Positions 7,731-18,926 of a DNA stretch of 32,500 nucleotides are shown in pieces (the stretch's first letter is position 1; each line of letters begins with the position of its first letter). Origin of the DNA: Neocallimastix lanati (nom. inval.) (lineage: Eukaryota > Neocallimastigomycota > Neocallimastigomycetes > Neocallimastigales > Neocallimastigaceae). Made by a program: the position numbers and the translations under genes. The stretch is from contig JACVTC010000105.1 of NCBI GenBank assembly GCA_016946835.1, positions 1 through 32,500 on the forward strand, in the 5' to 3' direction. The notes under the pieces were generated by a model. That model did no database searches and was not told where the DNA came from. It was given only the letters and a program-made list of their open reading frames with translations.

Positions 7731-9320
7731 TTGAAATGGTGAAATTGAAATTTCAATAGTGAAATGTTAAATAAAATATAAATATGAAATTAAATATCGA
7801 AGGTGAAAATCGACATTTACGAATTGAAATTCAAACAATATTATTTTCAAAATAAAATGAATTTAAATATAAATTTTAATTTTTAAATTCAAATTTTGAA
7901 ATTAAATTTTAAAATTTAAAAATTTAGAAAATGTAAACAAACATTTTTTTAATATTTTATACCATCATAACTAAATTAATATTGAAATTTAAATTTATAT
8001 TTAAATAGCTAATTTAAATTCAATAAATAAAACCTTTATACCACAATATTATAATTTGGAGTATGAAATAAAAATATAAAGGACAATGAAAAGCAATAAT
8101 ATGAAAAGATATTATGAAAATAAGCAAACAGTTCAAATTTTAAAAAAAATATATATATATATTTTAAATATAAGCAAAATAGTTTTAATTCTGATAATAA
8201 CAATAATATTATATTCTAAGAGATTAAACAAGAACGTTAAATTAAGTAAACTTTGAGCTAATTAATTAAACTCTATGACTTGGAAATAATATAAATTGAC
8301 AAACAATTTTCATAAAGGTAGAAATCAGTATTATTTTATATTTTGAAAAAAATTTTAGAAAATAATTTAAATATAACACTTTTATCATATTAAAATATAC
8401 AACAATATATATACATATATATACATATAAAACTACTATATATAATTTAAATAAATTAAAAGAAAAAAAATTATAAAATGAAAGGAAAGGAAAGGTAATT
8501 AGAGAACTGTTGAAACCTCAAAAATTAGCCGACTTTACGTTATTCCGGTGATTCAAAGTGCTCTGGATTATCTTTTGAATTCATTAAAAATGCAAAGAAA
8601 GATGATCAATGTCCATCCTGTGGAAAATTAGTGAAAAACCATGATTTTAGCAATTATAAAATTAAAGTTGAGTGTTATTATAATTCAATTTTATAAAATA
8701 TATTTGCAATTTAAAGAATTACTCGTTATGTTTACTTAATAAAACCTCTACTAAAGTTATCACCCATTCCTACATATTTTCATATATATTACAAATTTAA
8801 TAAAAAAAAAAAAAAAATAGAGAATTATAAAATATATTACGAATTATGCCTCAATACAACATTATTTCAAATGAATTAATAAATACATATTATCCTTCCA
8901 CAATGTTTAATAGAAAAGTAAGAAAGAAAATTAACACCAATAGGATGAAATTCTAAAATATAGAAATATTAACTCACTAAAAGAAAATCACATTTAAACT
9001 TTAATTAACTATTCTATACACTAATAATATATATACGAAATAAGCTATTCTACTCCATCAATAGATCTAATACAATTCAACAATATATGTTATTTATAAC
9101 TTTTGGCAATCACACATTAAACAATGGTTATTTGCTCAACCCCAAAGCATATTATTTAAAGTATAGTTATTTTATTTTGCGCATTTATACATATCAAACA
9201 TATATATATAATAAATTAACAACAATAATGGAGGAGACACTATGTCAGAGAATCCCATACAAAAATAATTTAAAATATAATATCCTAAAAATTTAAGGGA
9301 AATACAATAGAATGAATAAT
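7731..9320. other. Interior of the inverted-repeat block, mostly unassigned
   Basis: Apart from the fragment at 8529-8696 no gene is recognised. A frame at 9087-9296 (69 codons, starting MLFITFGNHTLNN) has no recognisable motif and is probably chance. Base composition is a little less AT-rich than the simple-sequence tracts on either side. Confidence 0.4.
8529..8696 (+). pseudogene. Short coding-like fragment with CPSCG zinc-ribbon half
   Basis: A 55-codon frame, opened by a TAG and closed by TAA, has no ATG near its start but reads like protein. It includes YSGDSKCSGLSFEFIKNAKK followed by CPSCGKLVKNHDF, with cysteine spacing like half or all of a zinc ribbon (CPxCG). Codon use is less AT-biased than the flanks. 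It could be an internal exon or a broken gene; no splice signals were confirmed. The family is not recognised. It lies inside the block framed by the 83-bp inverted repeats, so it may be part of that element. Confidence 0.4.
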
Positions 9321-10170
9321 TCCCAGCGTGAAATGGGTGGATTCAAACAATAATAGTATTATTAAACCTAGAGTGAAATGGGTTTAGATAATTAACTAAT
9401 TTAATATTAATTTAATAAAAAACCTTCATAATGAAAGGTATAATATAATAAATATTAACCATGAGTTATATTTACAAATAGATGAGGTTTATCCATCTAC
9501 AAGCTATACTTATTGATTGCAAAATATTCATGAAGTTATAATTATTATTATTAAACTTATATATATTTAATATTTTTATGATGATGAGAAAATCCAAATA
9601 TATAAAATTCTTTTAGAAATTCGGATTTTAGGGGGAATAGTGAACGTAAAATATTAATGAAAGCTAAAAATGAAAGCTAACTAATTGGAATAAAATTAAC
9701 TCAATAATAGAAATTTAAACAAAAAATTAGCTTACAAAGAGAAATAAACTAAAACTATGAACCTTAGCAAAATATTACATAATTTACATTATTTACTAAA
9801 GGTCTAAATGTCTAGAATAATATAAAATTTACTATAAATGTAATCAATTTTTAATACCCAAGATTAAATTTTTATCAAGTACACCGGTATACAAATTAAC
9901 AAATATAATTAACCATTTATTTTAATAGTTATCGCTAAAACTACAAAGCGAATATATATAAAGTTAATGCTAATCTATAGAGCGATTAGAATTAAGAGTG
10001 ATGTAAAAACCCAATATTATGAGGTATTCACACAAATATAGATGGTATAATATCACCCTTCAAGCGAAAGGTTTTCCGTCATACAAAATGGTATATCTAA
10101 ACCATATAATAATATAAGAGATGCAATAGATATATCCAATAGCAATGGTGTATTTAATAATATTAAATAC
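9321..10170. other. Series of small spaced hairpins, non-coding
   Basis: At least eight short stems occur at intervals of roughly 20 to 250 bases. They include TAAACC/GGTTTA (9363, 9381), AGATG/CATCT (9480, 9494), AAAATCC/GGATTTT (9589, 9623), TCGCT/AGCGA (9932, 9947), CTAATC/GATTAG (9970, 9984), ATGGT/ACCAT (10088, 10101) and the 10-bp palindrome GTATTTAATA/TATTAAATAC (10150, 10161). Two adjacent loops share GTGAAATGGG (9328 and 9373). No long reading frame crosses the stretch. Confidence 0.5.
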
Positions 10171-10430
10171 TTTGTTTAAGGGGAATTTATTAGATGACAT
10201 ATTTATTTAAAATTATTTTAACAAAAATTCATATTAAGCTAGAAAATTAATATAAAATAAAAAAATATTTTATTCATGTAAAATTAAATGTTAGTTTAGA
10301 ATAGAAATAATTAGTTGATAATTTAAATTAAGTTAATATTATAAGAATAGGATAATTTTATATACACATATTCATCAGTAAACCAATTTTTTTTTTATAT
10401 CAAGAAAATTAGGTTTAAGGAGAAATGTTA

Positions 10431-10614
10431 GAATATGTGAACTATATGAAATAAGTGTCAAATGTAAGGTATTGAAACATATTGCATTAAATTAAATGTA
10501 AATTGTATAGAATTATACCATGGTAATTTGTGATAATTCTTTAAGTAATTATTATCATAAAATATATTAATAAAGTTGACATAATTATAAAACCAAATGA
10601 ACTGACTGTTAATA
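10431..10614 (+). repeat. Direct repeat A (right copy) joined to inverted repeat B (right arm)
   Basis: 10431-10534 repeats 7333-7467 in direct orientation. 10532-10614 is the reverse complement of 7648-7730. On this side A and B are contiguous, while on the left about 180 bases lie between them and B is flipped. Confidence 0.85.
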
Positions 10615-10639
10615 TAAATAAATAAATAAATAAATAAAT

Positions 10640-11940
10640 AAAATTCATTAAATAAATTTATGGATGCTGTGTGTAGAAGTAAAAAAAAATATAAATAAAT
10701 AATAAACATATAAATTAAAATTATTTGAATGAAATTTAATAATGAATTTATTAATTTTTTATAAAAAAAAAAAAAAAAAAAAAAAAATATATATTTTATT
10801 ATTTTATTATTTTATATTTTTATATATTTTATATTTTATATTTAAATATTTATTAATGATTATTTAAAATTAAGGTTTACTTGATAAAATTTTTATACAC
10901 GTTTTAAAATTATGTTAAAATAATTAAACATCACTTCTTTTTCTCAAAAAAAAAAAAAAAAAAAAAAAAAATAAATATTAAATTAGAACAGTATTAGTTA
11001 AGTCATATGAGTTGATACCACATTTATTTATTTATTTATTTATATATATATATTTAAGAAAAGAAACTTCATTTGCTTGTTTAGTACACACTTTTATTAT
11101 TATTATTATTATTTTTGTTTTTTGAGAAACAAACATTACTAGTGAAAAAAAAAAATTTTTTTTTTTATATTTATATAATATATTTTATAATAAAAAAAAA
11201 TATATGCATATATACATGATTTTTTTTAGATTATATATATAGTTATTATTTTATTATTATTTTTATTATATTTATATTTATTATTAATTATTTAAATAAT
11301 AATAATAATAATAATAATAATGTAATTATTATTATTAATATTTTAATTTTAATTTTAATTTTATTTTATTTTTATACTTTTCTTAAAATGAATTCCATTA
11401 GAAATTAGGACAGAAAATATATTAGGATTATTTAAAAAAAAAATATTATTAGAAAAGAAAGAAAAAGAAGAATTAAATAATATAAAGAGTTTTTTTAGAA
11501 ACAAATGAGAACATATTTAATAGTAATGATGTAAATAAAAGATGACTTTGATTTATTAATTTACCTAATTCATAGGAAGAGTTCAATAGAAATAATTCAA
11601 TTCATTATAAATAAAATGTGAGAAATATTCCTTTAATCATTAATTACGAAACCAAAAAAAAGGTGAAATTCCATTATTTTTTTTAACTTTCATTTAATGC
11701 TATTCAAAATAATTCAAAGACTAATGATTCATTATTCTTCAAAAAAATGAATATTATATGAAACTACTCAATCTTCTTGAGTGAAATGGAGACCAGCATA
11801 AATTATTGTTAAATAAGAAAGGAGAAAAACTTGCTAATTCATCTCTATAATAAAGAATTATTAAATATCGACTTATTAAAAAATTCTTCATTATAAGAAA
11901 AGAAAATTAATATTAGTTTATTTTTTTTTAGAAAAATTAT
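10640..11940. other. AT-rich stretch with homopolymers, no gene
   Basis: It holds an A tract at about 10764-10787, another near 10945-10970, ATTT and ATT microsatellites and an AAT/ATT run at about 11299-11340. From about 11400 the composition becomes less extreme and may already belong to the decayed locus that follows, but no ankyrin motif is visible there. Confidence 0.5.
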
Positions 11941-11954
11941 ATAATGCCTAATCT

Positions 11955-14900
11955 GACCATGACCATGATGATAGTAGCGATAGTGAAAATACCATTCTAT
12001 TTGGTCGGGAATAGGAATACCTATATAAAAATGATTTTGAAAACTATAGAAACTATTTAAATAAAGGTTGCTCTAACCAACTGTCATTCATATCATTATA
12101 ATGGAAAAAAAATTTTTTTATTATGAGAATGCTGGAAATGTACAAAAAAAAAAAAAAATAAAAATGAAATTTCAGATAAATCAATTGAAATTTATTCCTA
12201 ATTTTCATAAGAGAGATGGAATTCAACTCTTCATTATTCCTTTTGAATATTTCAATGAATTAATTGAAAGTGGAAAAATCATGACTTTTAAATTATTTAT
12301 TAGATACTACTATTAGAATCCTTAATAATAAATATACCTTAAACTTATAATTACTTATCAACGTTCTAATGAGTATTTAAAAAAAAAAAAAAAAATTAAA
12401 AAAAAAGTGAGACTAGTTAACCATGTTTATTTTCTATAGTATGAATGACCTAAGATCGATGCATTCAACAGCATGACTTATGAAGAAGGCTAATTTCATT
12501 TTTAGATCAAGGATTTAATTTTAATTATGATCTTCATAAATGGTGTACTGTCACTAATTTTATTAAAGCCTGTAAAGATAAAAACGAATGAAGAGGGCAA
12601 TATAAGATATTTAGTGGAATATGGAGCAAGCATGAATCATACCACCTATTGTTGTTTGTAGAAATGACCGACAACCCTTAAACTTAAATGTCATGGATAA
12701 ATTCAGAATAAAGAGGAAATGATGATTTCTTAAAAAGTACAGTTAAATATTTTATAAAATCATAGCTCTCGATTTTCCATTCATTTTGATTATAAATTTA
12801 AATTTATTCAGGATGAAGTAATTTAAAAAAAAGTATAAAGTAGGGAACGTGGATAATCGTCCCAATATTTTATTTAAAAAAAAAAAAGTTCAAAAAGGAT
12901 TATTGTAAAAAATTAAATACTTAATGGATTGTACAAATGAAATGAATGAGGTTGAATCCTATCCAATCAATTAATGATTATATCAAAGATGAAAAATCAA
13001 AAATTAATTAGATTATGTCCTGAAAGATAAAGACTATCACTATAAATTTCTTTTTTATATAATAAGCCTTTATTATACTATCTTTATTCTAATAATCAAG
13101 AAAGACTTAAACCAAAATATTTAATTGAAAGGGGGAATGAGTGTCAATAGCATGACCGAAAAAAAAAAAAAAAAAAAAAGTAAAGACATTGTTCTATAAG
13201 GCATGCAAACTCAATGATCTTGACATGGTGAAATATTTAATAAAGGAAAAGGGTGCTAATAAAATAAAATTACAATGAATTAATGAACTCCCGGTCACTT
13301 CTGTTAATGAAAAAAAAAATGCATTTATCCTTTTGTTTCGAAAGAAAAAAAATTTTTTTTTTTATTTTTTTTTTGAAATCACTAAAATATTTTCTTGAAA
13401 ATTTATCAGACATTAAGTTGAATTCTAGGCATGATTTCTCAGGGAAATTCACCCGTTTTTTAACTGTTATTTAAAACATGGTGGTGACCATGAATTTAGT
13501 GCTTCCTCTTATAGAATATAGAGCCCAAATTAATATTAAAAAATAAATAAAGATGGGATTACCCCCCATAATGATGACTAGTAAAAAAAAAAAAAAAAAA
13601 AAAAGGATTTTATGATAATTGTTCGGTATCCTGGTAGAATATGACCAAAAAAAAAAGGTGAATAGTAATGTAAATAAATTAATTGTAAAAATTCTGCTTT
13701 GGTGAAATGCTTCTGAAAAAAGGGAGATCCTGATGTCATCCAAAAAGTCTTTCAAATATTAATTATTAATCAAAAAAAAAAAAAAATAAAATAACCAAAA
13801 AACAATATGGCATTAATGATGACTAGTAAAAAAAAAAAACGGTCACTTTTGACATGGTTCAATCATCTAATCTGGTGAGAGCATAGCATGGTGCAAAGAT
13901 GATGAACGTCAAGAAAAATCAATTTCATTACGACGACTCCCTTTTTTTTTTAATAATCTTTACCTGCCTAAATAAAACAAGTTGGATAGGGTTCAGTACC
14001 TTCTTGATCACGGTGGCTGTGTCGATATTCATTGTGAAAATAATTATGGTTAGACTTCTTTTTTTAAAAAGATTTTCCCTCCTTAAAATAAAAAAAAAAA
14101 AAAAAAAAAAAAAAATAAACGATCAACTTACCCAATATTTCATTGACCATCATCCTAAGGATACTTCCTACCATGACAGTAATAATAGTCATAAATAATT
14201 AAAATGAATGGGAAAAAAAAAATTTTTCAATGATTCCAAAATAAAAAAAAAAATATTTAGATGAGTACGATTCCATCCTTAAAATATCCTTTAAATAATG
14301 AAATTTGATACGATCTGAATTTTTATCAATATAATGTAATGAACTGACCATTGCCTGTATTGATCAATAACGTCAAGCTTTGCCCATATATGATATTGAA
14401 AATTGGGGAATGATCCAAATGTTGTCAATAGTTACAGATCAGTCTGGACTTGATGACATTCTCTGATGAAATCGTTTGTATTTATAATAGTTTTGATTAT
14501 CATTACTTTGTTAGTGGAACATCATGCCGACGTCAATAAAAAAAAAATAAAATACCCTAAGCAGAATCTTCCTAATTATAGTTATCCGTTTTCATTTCTA
14601 AATTTAATATTGACTCTGAAACCTTCCAAAAAAAAAAAAAAAAAAAATTAAATTCTCCTAATTCATTTTCTTTTTTTTTCCTATCACCAAAGTTTTAAGA
14701 AGTATTCACTATTTAAAATTGATCATGGAAGCGATGGTGACCAAAAAGTTTTTTTTTTTTTTCTTCCACGGAAAAAAACAAAAAAAGTTATTAATTATCT
14801 ATATTAAAATGAATTCCTTCAAATATGAAATTTTTTTTACTTCAATGAATAGATAAAGGAATAAAAATTATAAAAAAAAAAAAAAATTATGAAATTATGA

Positions 14901-17560
14901 TAAGGATGGCTATTTTAATTAAAGAACTATTTTAGAAGAAGAAAAAAACCTTTTTCGAAAATCAAAAGTACTTTATCGGTTATAAGGGAATTAAAAAAAA
15001 AAAAATAGAACCTTATCTCTCTCTCAAAAAAAAATTGTCATGCTCCTCCCGTAAAAAAAAAAAAAAAAAAAAAAGAGAGGAGGGTGATACGAAGTTTATA
15101 AAGTATCTACATGGAAACAAAGACAACTTTTCACTGGACGACCAATTGTTTGAGGGGGGGGAAGGGAGGGAGGGAAATTTTTTAAGATATTTTAAAGAGG
15201 ATACCTCTAACAACAGAAAATATTTTCCTTGGAAACTTCTTGAAAGTGCTTGTCCATTATTTAAAAAAAAAAAAAAAAAAAAGTAAATTAATTTTTTTTT
15301 TTTTTTTAATTTTTAAATAATCGAATTTCTGAATTTAAAAAAAAAAAAGAAGAAGAAGAAGATAAAAAAAATAGTCCCAGGCTCACTCAATTTTTTTAAA
15401 TATTCATCTTTTCAAATATTGATAATACAAAAAAAGAGAGAGAGACCTTGACCTCTTGAGAGTATTTAAAACTAAAAAAAAAAAATTAAAAAAAAATATT
15501 TATATCAATATCTATAAAATGGTAAAAAGAAGAAAAAAAAAAAAAAAAGAAAAAAAAAAAAAGAAAAAAAAAAATTTTTTTTGCTGATGGAGGGGGTCAA
15601 TGAGTGAGGAGAAAACAATCTCTAATTTTTTTTTTTTTTTTTTATAGTATCCAATGAATAAGTGGCTTGAAGGAAAAGAAGGATCATGGACTTTCAAGTT
15701 TCATTGGAATTTTTAAAAAAAAAAAAAAAAAAAATTTTTTTTTTTTTAAACAATGATGAGTTGGCTTAATAGCGTAGATATGAACTTCTCTCAACTAACG
15801 CTCACCACTGCTCTGTTGGAACGATACTCTTAATGAAATGGTAGTAGCCTGTGAACCATGGCTAATCTTGACATGGTTAAAAAAAAAAAAAAAAAAAAAA
15901 AAATATTTTATTTCATTGAAATTTCACTGTGATCACAATAAATAAAAAAAAGAAATAAAGAAATAAAGAAATAGGGAATAGGAAATGACTTCACCGCCCT
16001 CAGCAAAACCTGTATGAATGAATGTATACGGAACCTACTGAAATATTTATTTATTTAATTGAATTGAATTGAATTGAATCTGGAGCAAGTATTTAAAAAC
16101 GTTCATATGATTAATTAAGGGAAATCGTTATTTAATGTTGACCTGTCTTTTTAGATGGGCAACCAGAGAAAAAATGGTAAAATAGTTAGTGAACTCTATG
16201 ATATGATTTTAGTCATTAAAAATTAAAAATTAAAAAAAAAAAAATAAAAAAAAAAATGGATTCAAAAGGGAAATCAATAGGGTTAAATGAAAATAAAAAA
16301 AAAAAGGAATGAGGATGGACCTTGGTTGGATGGACACTTGCCAAAAGAGGAAATTACAGGACATGGTAAAAAAAAAAAAAGGTTGGGTGGAATCCTCATC
16401 AGGCGGACATTTCGAATTTTATAGAGCAAGTATGAGTATAAATGAAACTATGGCGGTTAAACTATGGCGGTTCAAGGTAAGTAGTAGTAGTAGTAATGAA
16501 AAGATTTATTGTAATTTTTTGTAATTTTTTTGTAATTTTTTTTTTTGAACAAGGTGTCGATTCAAAAAAAAAGAAAAACTTGAATCCTTTCAAAAAAAAT
16601 ATATATATATATATTCCATTGATCATTTAGAAGGTGAAAAAAAAGTTTTAAGTTTCAACGAACGATCATCAATTTTCTTGAAGTAAAAAAAAATGAAAAT
16701 GAATTTATAGTGGTAAAAGAAGATACTAATTATAAAAATGATAATAAAAATTAATAATAAAAATTATTTAAATGAGGTATTATTGGAAGTCTTGTCTAAA
16801 AAAAAGGAAAATATGAATAAAATACAAAACATTCCCTTCATCAACAACAGCTTAAAAATAGTCAAGCCTTTAATATAAATTTAGTACGGATAAATATAGA
16901 AGGAAGGACTGCCCTTAGTATATAGCGTAGTTGGCAAAAAAGGAAATTTAGAAATGGTTAAATTATTAATTAGTAGAAAAAGGAACCGATATTAAATATT
17001 TTTTAATAGGAATAAATACAAACTCCGTTAAAAATGACCTTCTGTAGAAACTGGATCATTGTTTATTGTTAAAAAAAAAAAAAAAAAATAACTTAAATCG
17101 TACCATGGTTCAGATGATCGTATCGTATCATGAATCAATTTAGAGAATCTAGTCAGCCCATATTTACCTATCATTATGAAAGCTTTTTTTTTTTAAAATT
17201 GTACGGTATCTTATCTAACCGACCATGGTTTTTCGACATTAACAGTCGAGGAAAAAAATATGACAACTTCCTTATATTAATATGAAGGATGACCTGTGTA
17301 AAAAAAAAAAGGGACATCTCATCCATCGATGTCCACTATTTTCTCTATCAAAAAAAAAAAAAAAAAAAAGGAGCGGATGTGAACCATTAAAATGATCTCT
17401 TGGGGACACCGCTTTAATTTATGTCTCTGAACATGAACAAGGGATACCTTAGTACCTTAGTTTAGGGTTGAAGCCTTAATTCAATAGGGAGCCACCACCC
17501 TCCCCTAATTATACCAATAAATTAGGGGAAACCGCTTTAACGAATTACTTTCACCAAATG
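11955..17560 (+). pseudogene. Decayed ankyrin-repeat locus, interrupted by poly(A) tracts
   Basis: This stretch is clearly less AT-rich than its flanks. It contains many short plus-strand fragments in all frames that match the ankyrin consensus. Examples are RYLVEYGASMNH (near 12608), KYLIERG (near 13110), DLDMVKYLIKEKGAN (near 13219), VQYLLDHGGCVDIHCENN (from 13991), LLVEHHADVNKK (near 14508), NLDMVK (near 15868), GNLEMVKLLI (near 16941) and GADVNH (near 17371). An acidic start-like piece, DHDHDDSSDSEN, lies near 11957. Frame breaks are frequent, and A runs of 10-25 sit inside or beside the motifs. Working relatives would mediate protein-protein contacts, with unknown partners. There may be one large gene or several. 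The sequence differs from the three copies after 18 kb, so it is a separate subfamily. Sequencing indels cannot be excluded as part of the damage. Confidence 0.65.
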
Positions 17561-17589
17561 AAATTATAGGTCTTACCACCTATTTAAAA

Positions 17590-18449
17590 TTTCAAGGAGT
17601 TCAATAAATAAAGTTTTTTTTTTTTTTTTTTTAAAAAAAATAATATGTATATATAAATATATATAAATATATATAAATATATATATATTTGTAATAATTA
17701 GTATAAATAGAAATATATAAATATTTGGAATATGTATATTAATATACTTACATATATAATAAATATTTAAATACATATATATATATAAATATTCGTTATA
17801 ATTAATTCAAATATATATATATAAATATCAAATATAAAAAAAAAAGAAATTATTATCTAATTTATTCTTTCCATTTAAATATATTCATGGAGAGGATAAA
17901 AACATATAAATTAAAAATAAAAAAAAAATTATATCTTTTTTTTTTAATACTATTTTAAACTTAAACATGTTATCCTAATTTATTATAATTAATTAAAATA
18001 TTTAATTATGTATTTATAAAAAATATATATATATAGTTCTTTTTTTTTTTTTTTTTTTTTTATGAATAAAATAATTAAATATTTTAATAAAAAAAAAAAA
18101 TAAAATATATATATATATTTTTTTATAATTTATAATATATATTTCTTTATTAATTTAATATATATTTTTTAAAATATTTTAAATTCCATTTCAACCTATT
18201 TTTTTTTTTTTCTTTATCTTACCCGTCTTCCAATTAATATATGAAAATATATACTATATATACTTATATATATTTATTGAATATATATACAAATTAATTA
18301 TTTAAAAGTAACATAAATGTAATATTATTTATAATTATCAATTACATTAATATATTATTTATAATTATTATTTATTTTTATTTCTATTTTTTATTTCAAT
18401 TTTTATTTCTAAATTTTTATTTTTTATTTGATAATTAAAAGTAATTACT
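17590..18449. other. AT-rich spacer, ATATAA-type simple repeats
   Basis: This is dominated by ATATATAAAT repeats at about 17640-17840, T runs near 17612-17631 and 18040-18060, and short AT palindromes. No gene is recognised. Confidence 0.6.
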
Positions 18450-18476
18450 AAAAAAAAAAAAAAAAAAAAAAAAAAA

Positions 18477-18532
18477 GATATAAAGAAATTGTAATGTCCA
18501 TAAACAATTTAGACTTTATTGATATTAATTCC
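18477..18532 (+). repeat. Short dispersed A-flanked element, copy 1
   Basis: A unit of about 55 bp starting GATATAAAGAAATTGTAATG, containing GTCCATAAACAATTTAGACT and ending ATTAATTCC, lies between an A27 run and an A-rich tail. Related copies are at 18617-18662 (tail A42, 18663-18704), about 22674-22720, 28892-28946 (opposite strand) and 30191-30230 (diverged). Confidence 0.6.
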
Positions 18533-18550
18533 AAAAATAAAAAAAAATAG

Positions 18551-18555
18551 CCAAT
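18551..18555 (+). promoter_or_regulatory. Possible CCAAT box upstream of ankyrin copy 1
   Basis: AATAGCCAATCCAATTA here matches AATAGCCAATCAAATTA at 30235-30251, upstream of ankyrin copy 3. Conservation in an otherwise simple A/T context suggests a shared promoter element. Distance to the coding region is about 250-360 bp. Confidence 0.35.
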
Positions 18556-18661
18556 CCAATTATTAAAAAAAAAAAAAAAAAAAAAAAAAGAGGAAAAATT
18601 TAAAAAAAAATTTTTTAAGTCCATAATCAATTAGGATTATGGATTTAATTAATATTAATTC

Positions 18662-18708
<47 letters not shown>

Positions 18709-18800
18709 GAATCAAATTAATAGTTTAAATAATATAAAAAGAATAGGATATTTTAATAAAATAGGATATATTAATAATTCAAAAGAATCAAATAATAATA

Positions 18801-18893
18801 GCTTTAAAATTGAATTATTTATAAAAGATATATAGATAATGGAAATTTAGAAATATTGAAAACTTACAATAAATAATATCAATAAAAATCATT

Positions 18894-18926
<33 letters not shown>

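Noticed and set aside
9332-9386. Group I or II intron within the hairpin series
   Set aside because: No conserved 5' GUGYG start with a matching domain V, and no P/Q/R/S core, could be found.
10458-10709. 83-codon minus-strand frame
   Set aside because: It lies on the repeat A/B junction with Ile/Phe/Tyr-rich content and no motif; the left copies of the repeats do not keep it open.
14464-14475. CTGATGA string, considered as a hammerhead ribozyme core
   Set aside because: No GAAA box with flanking stems follows at a workable distance.
13270-15697. Several 60-99-codon frames on both strands with poly-Lys or poly-Phe
   Set aside because: They are open only because of A or T runs. The recognisable ankyrin pieces inside them are described with the decayed locus, and the minus-strand ones are shadows.
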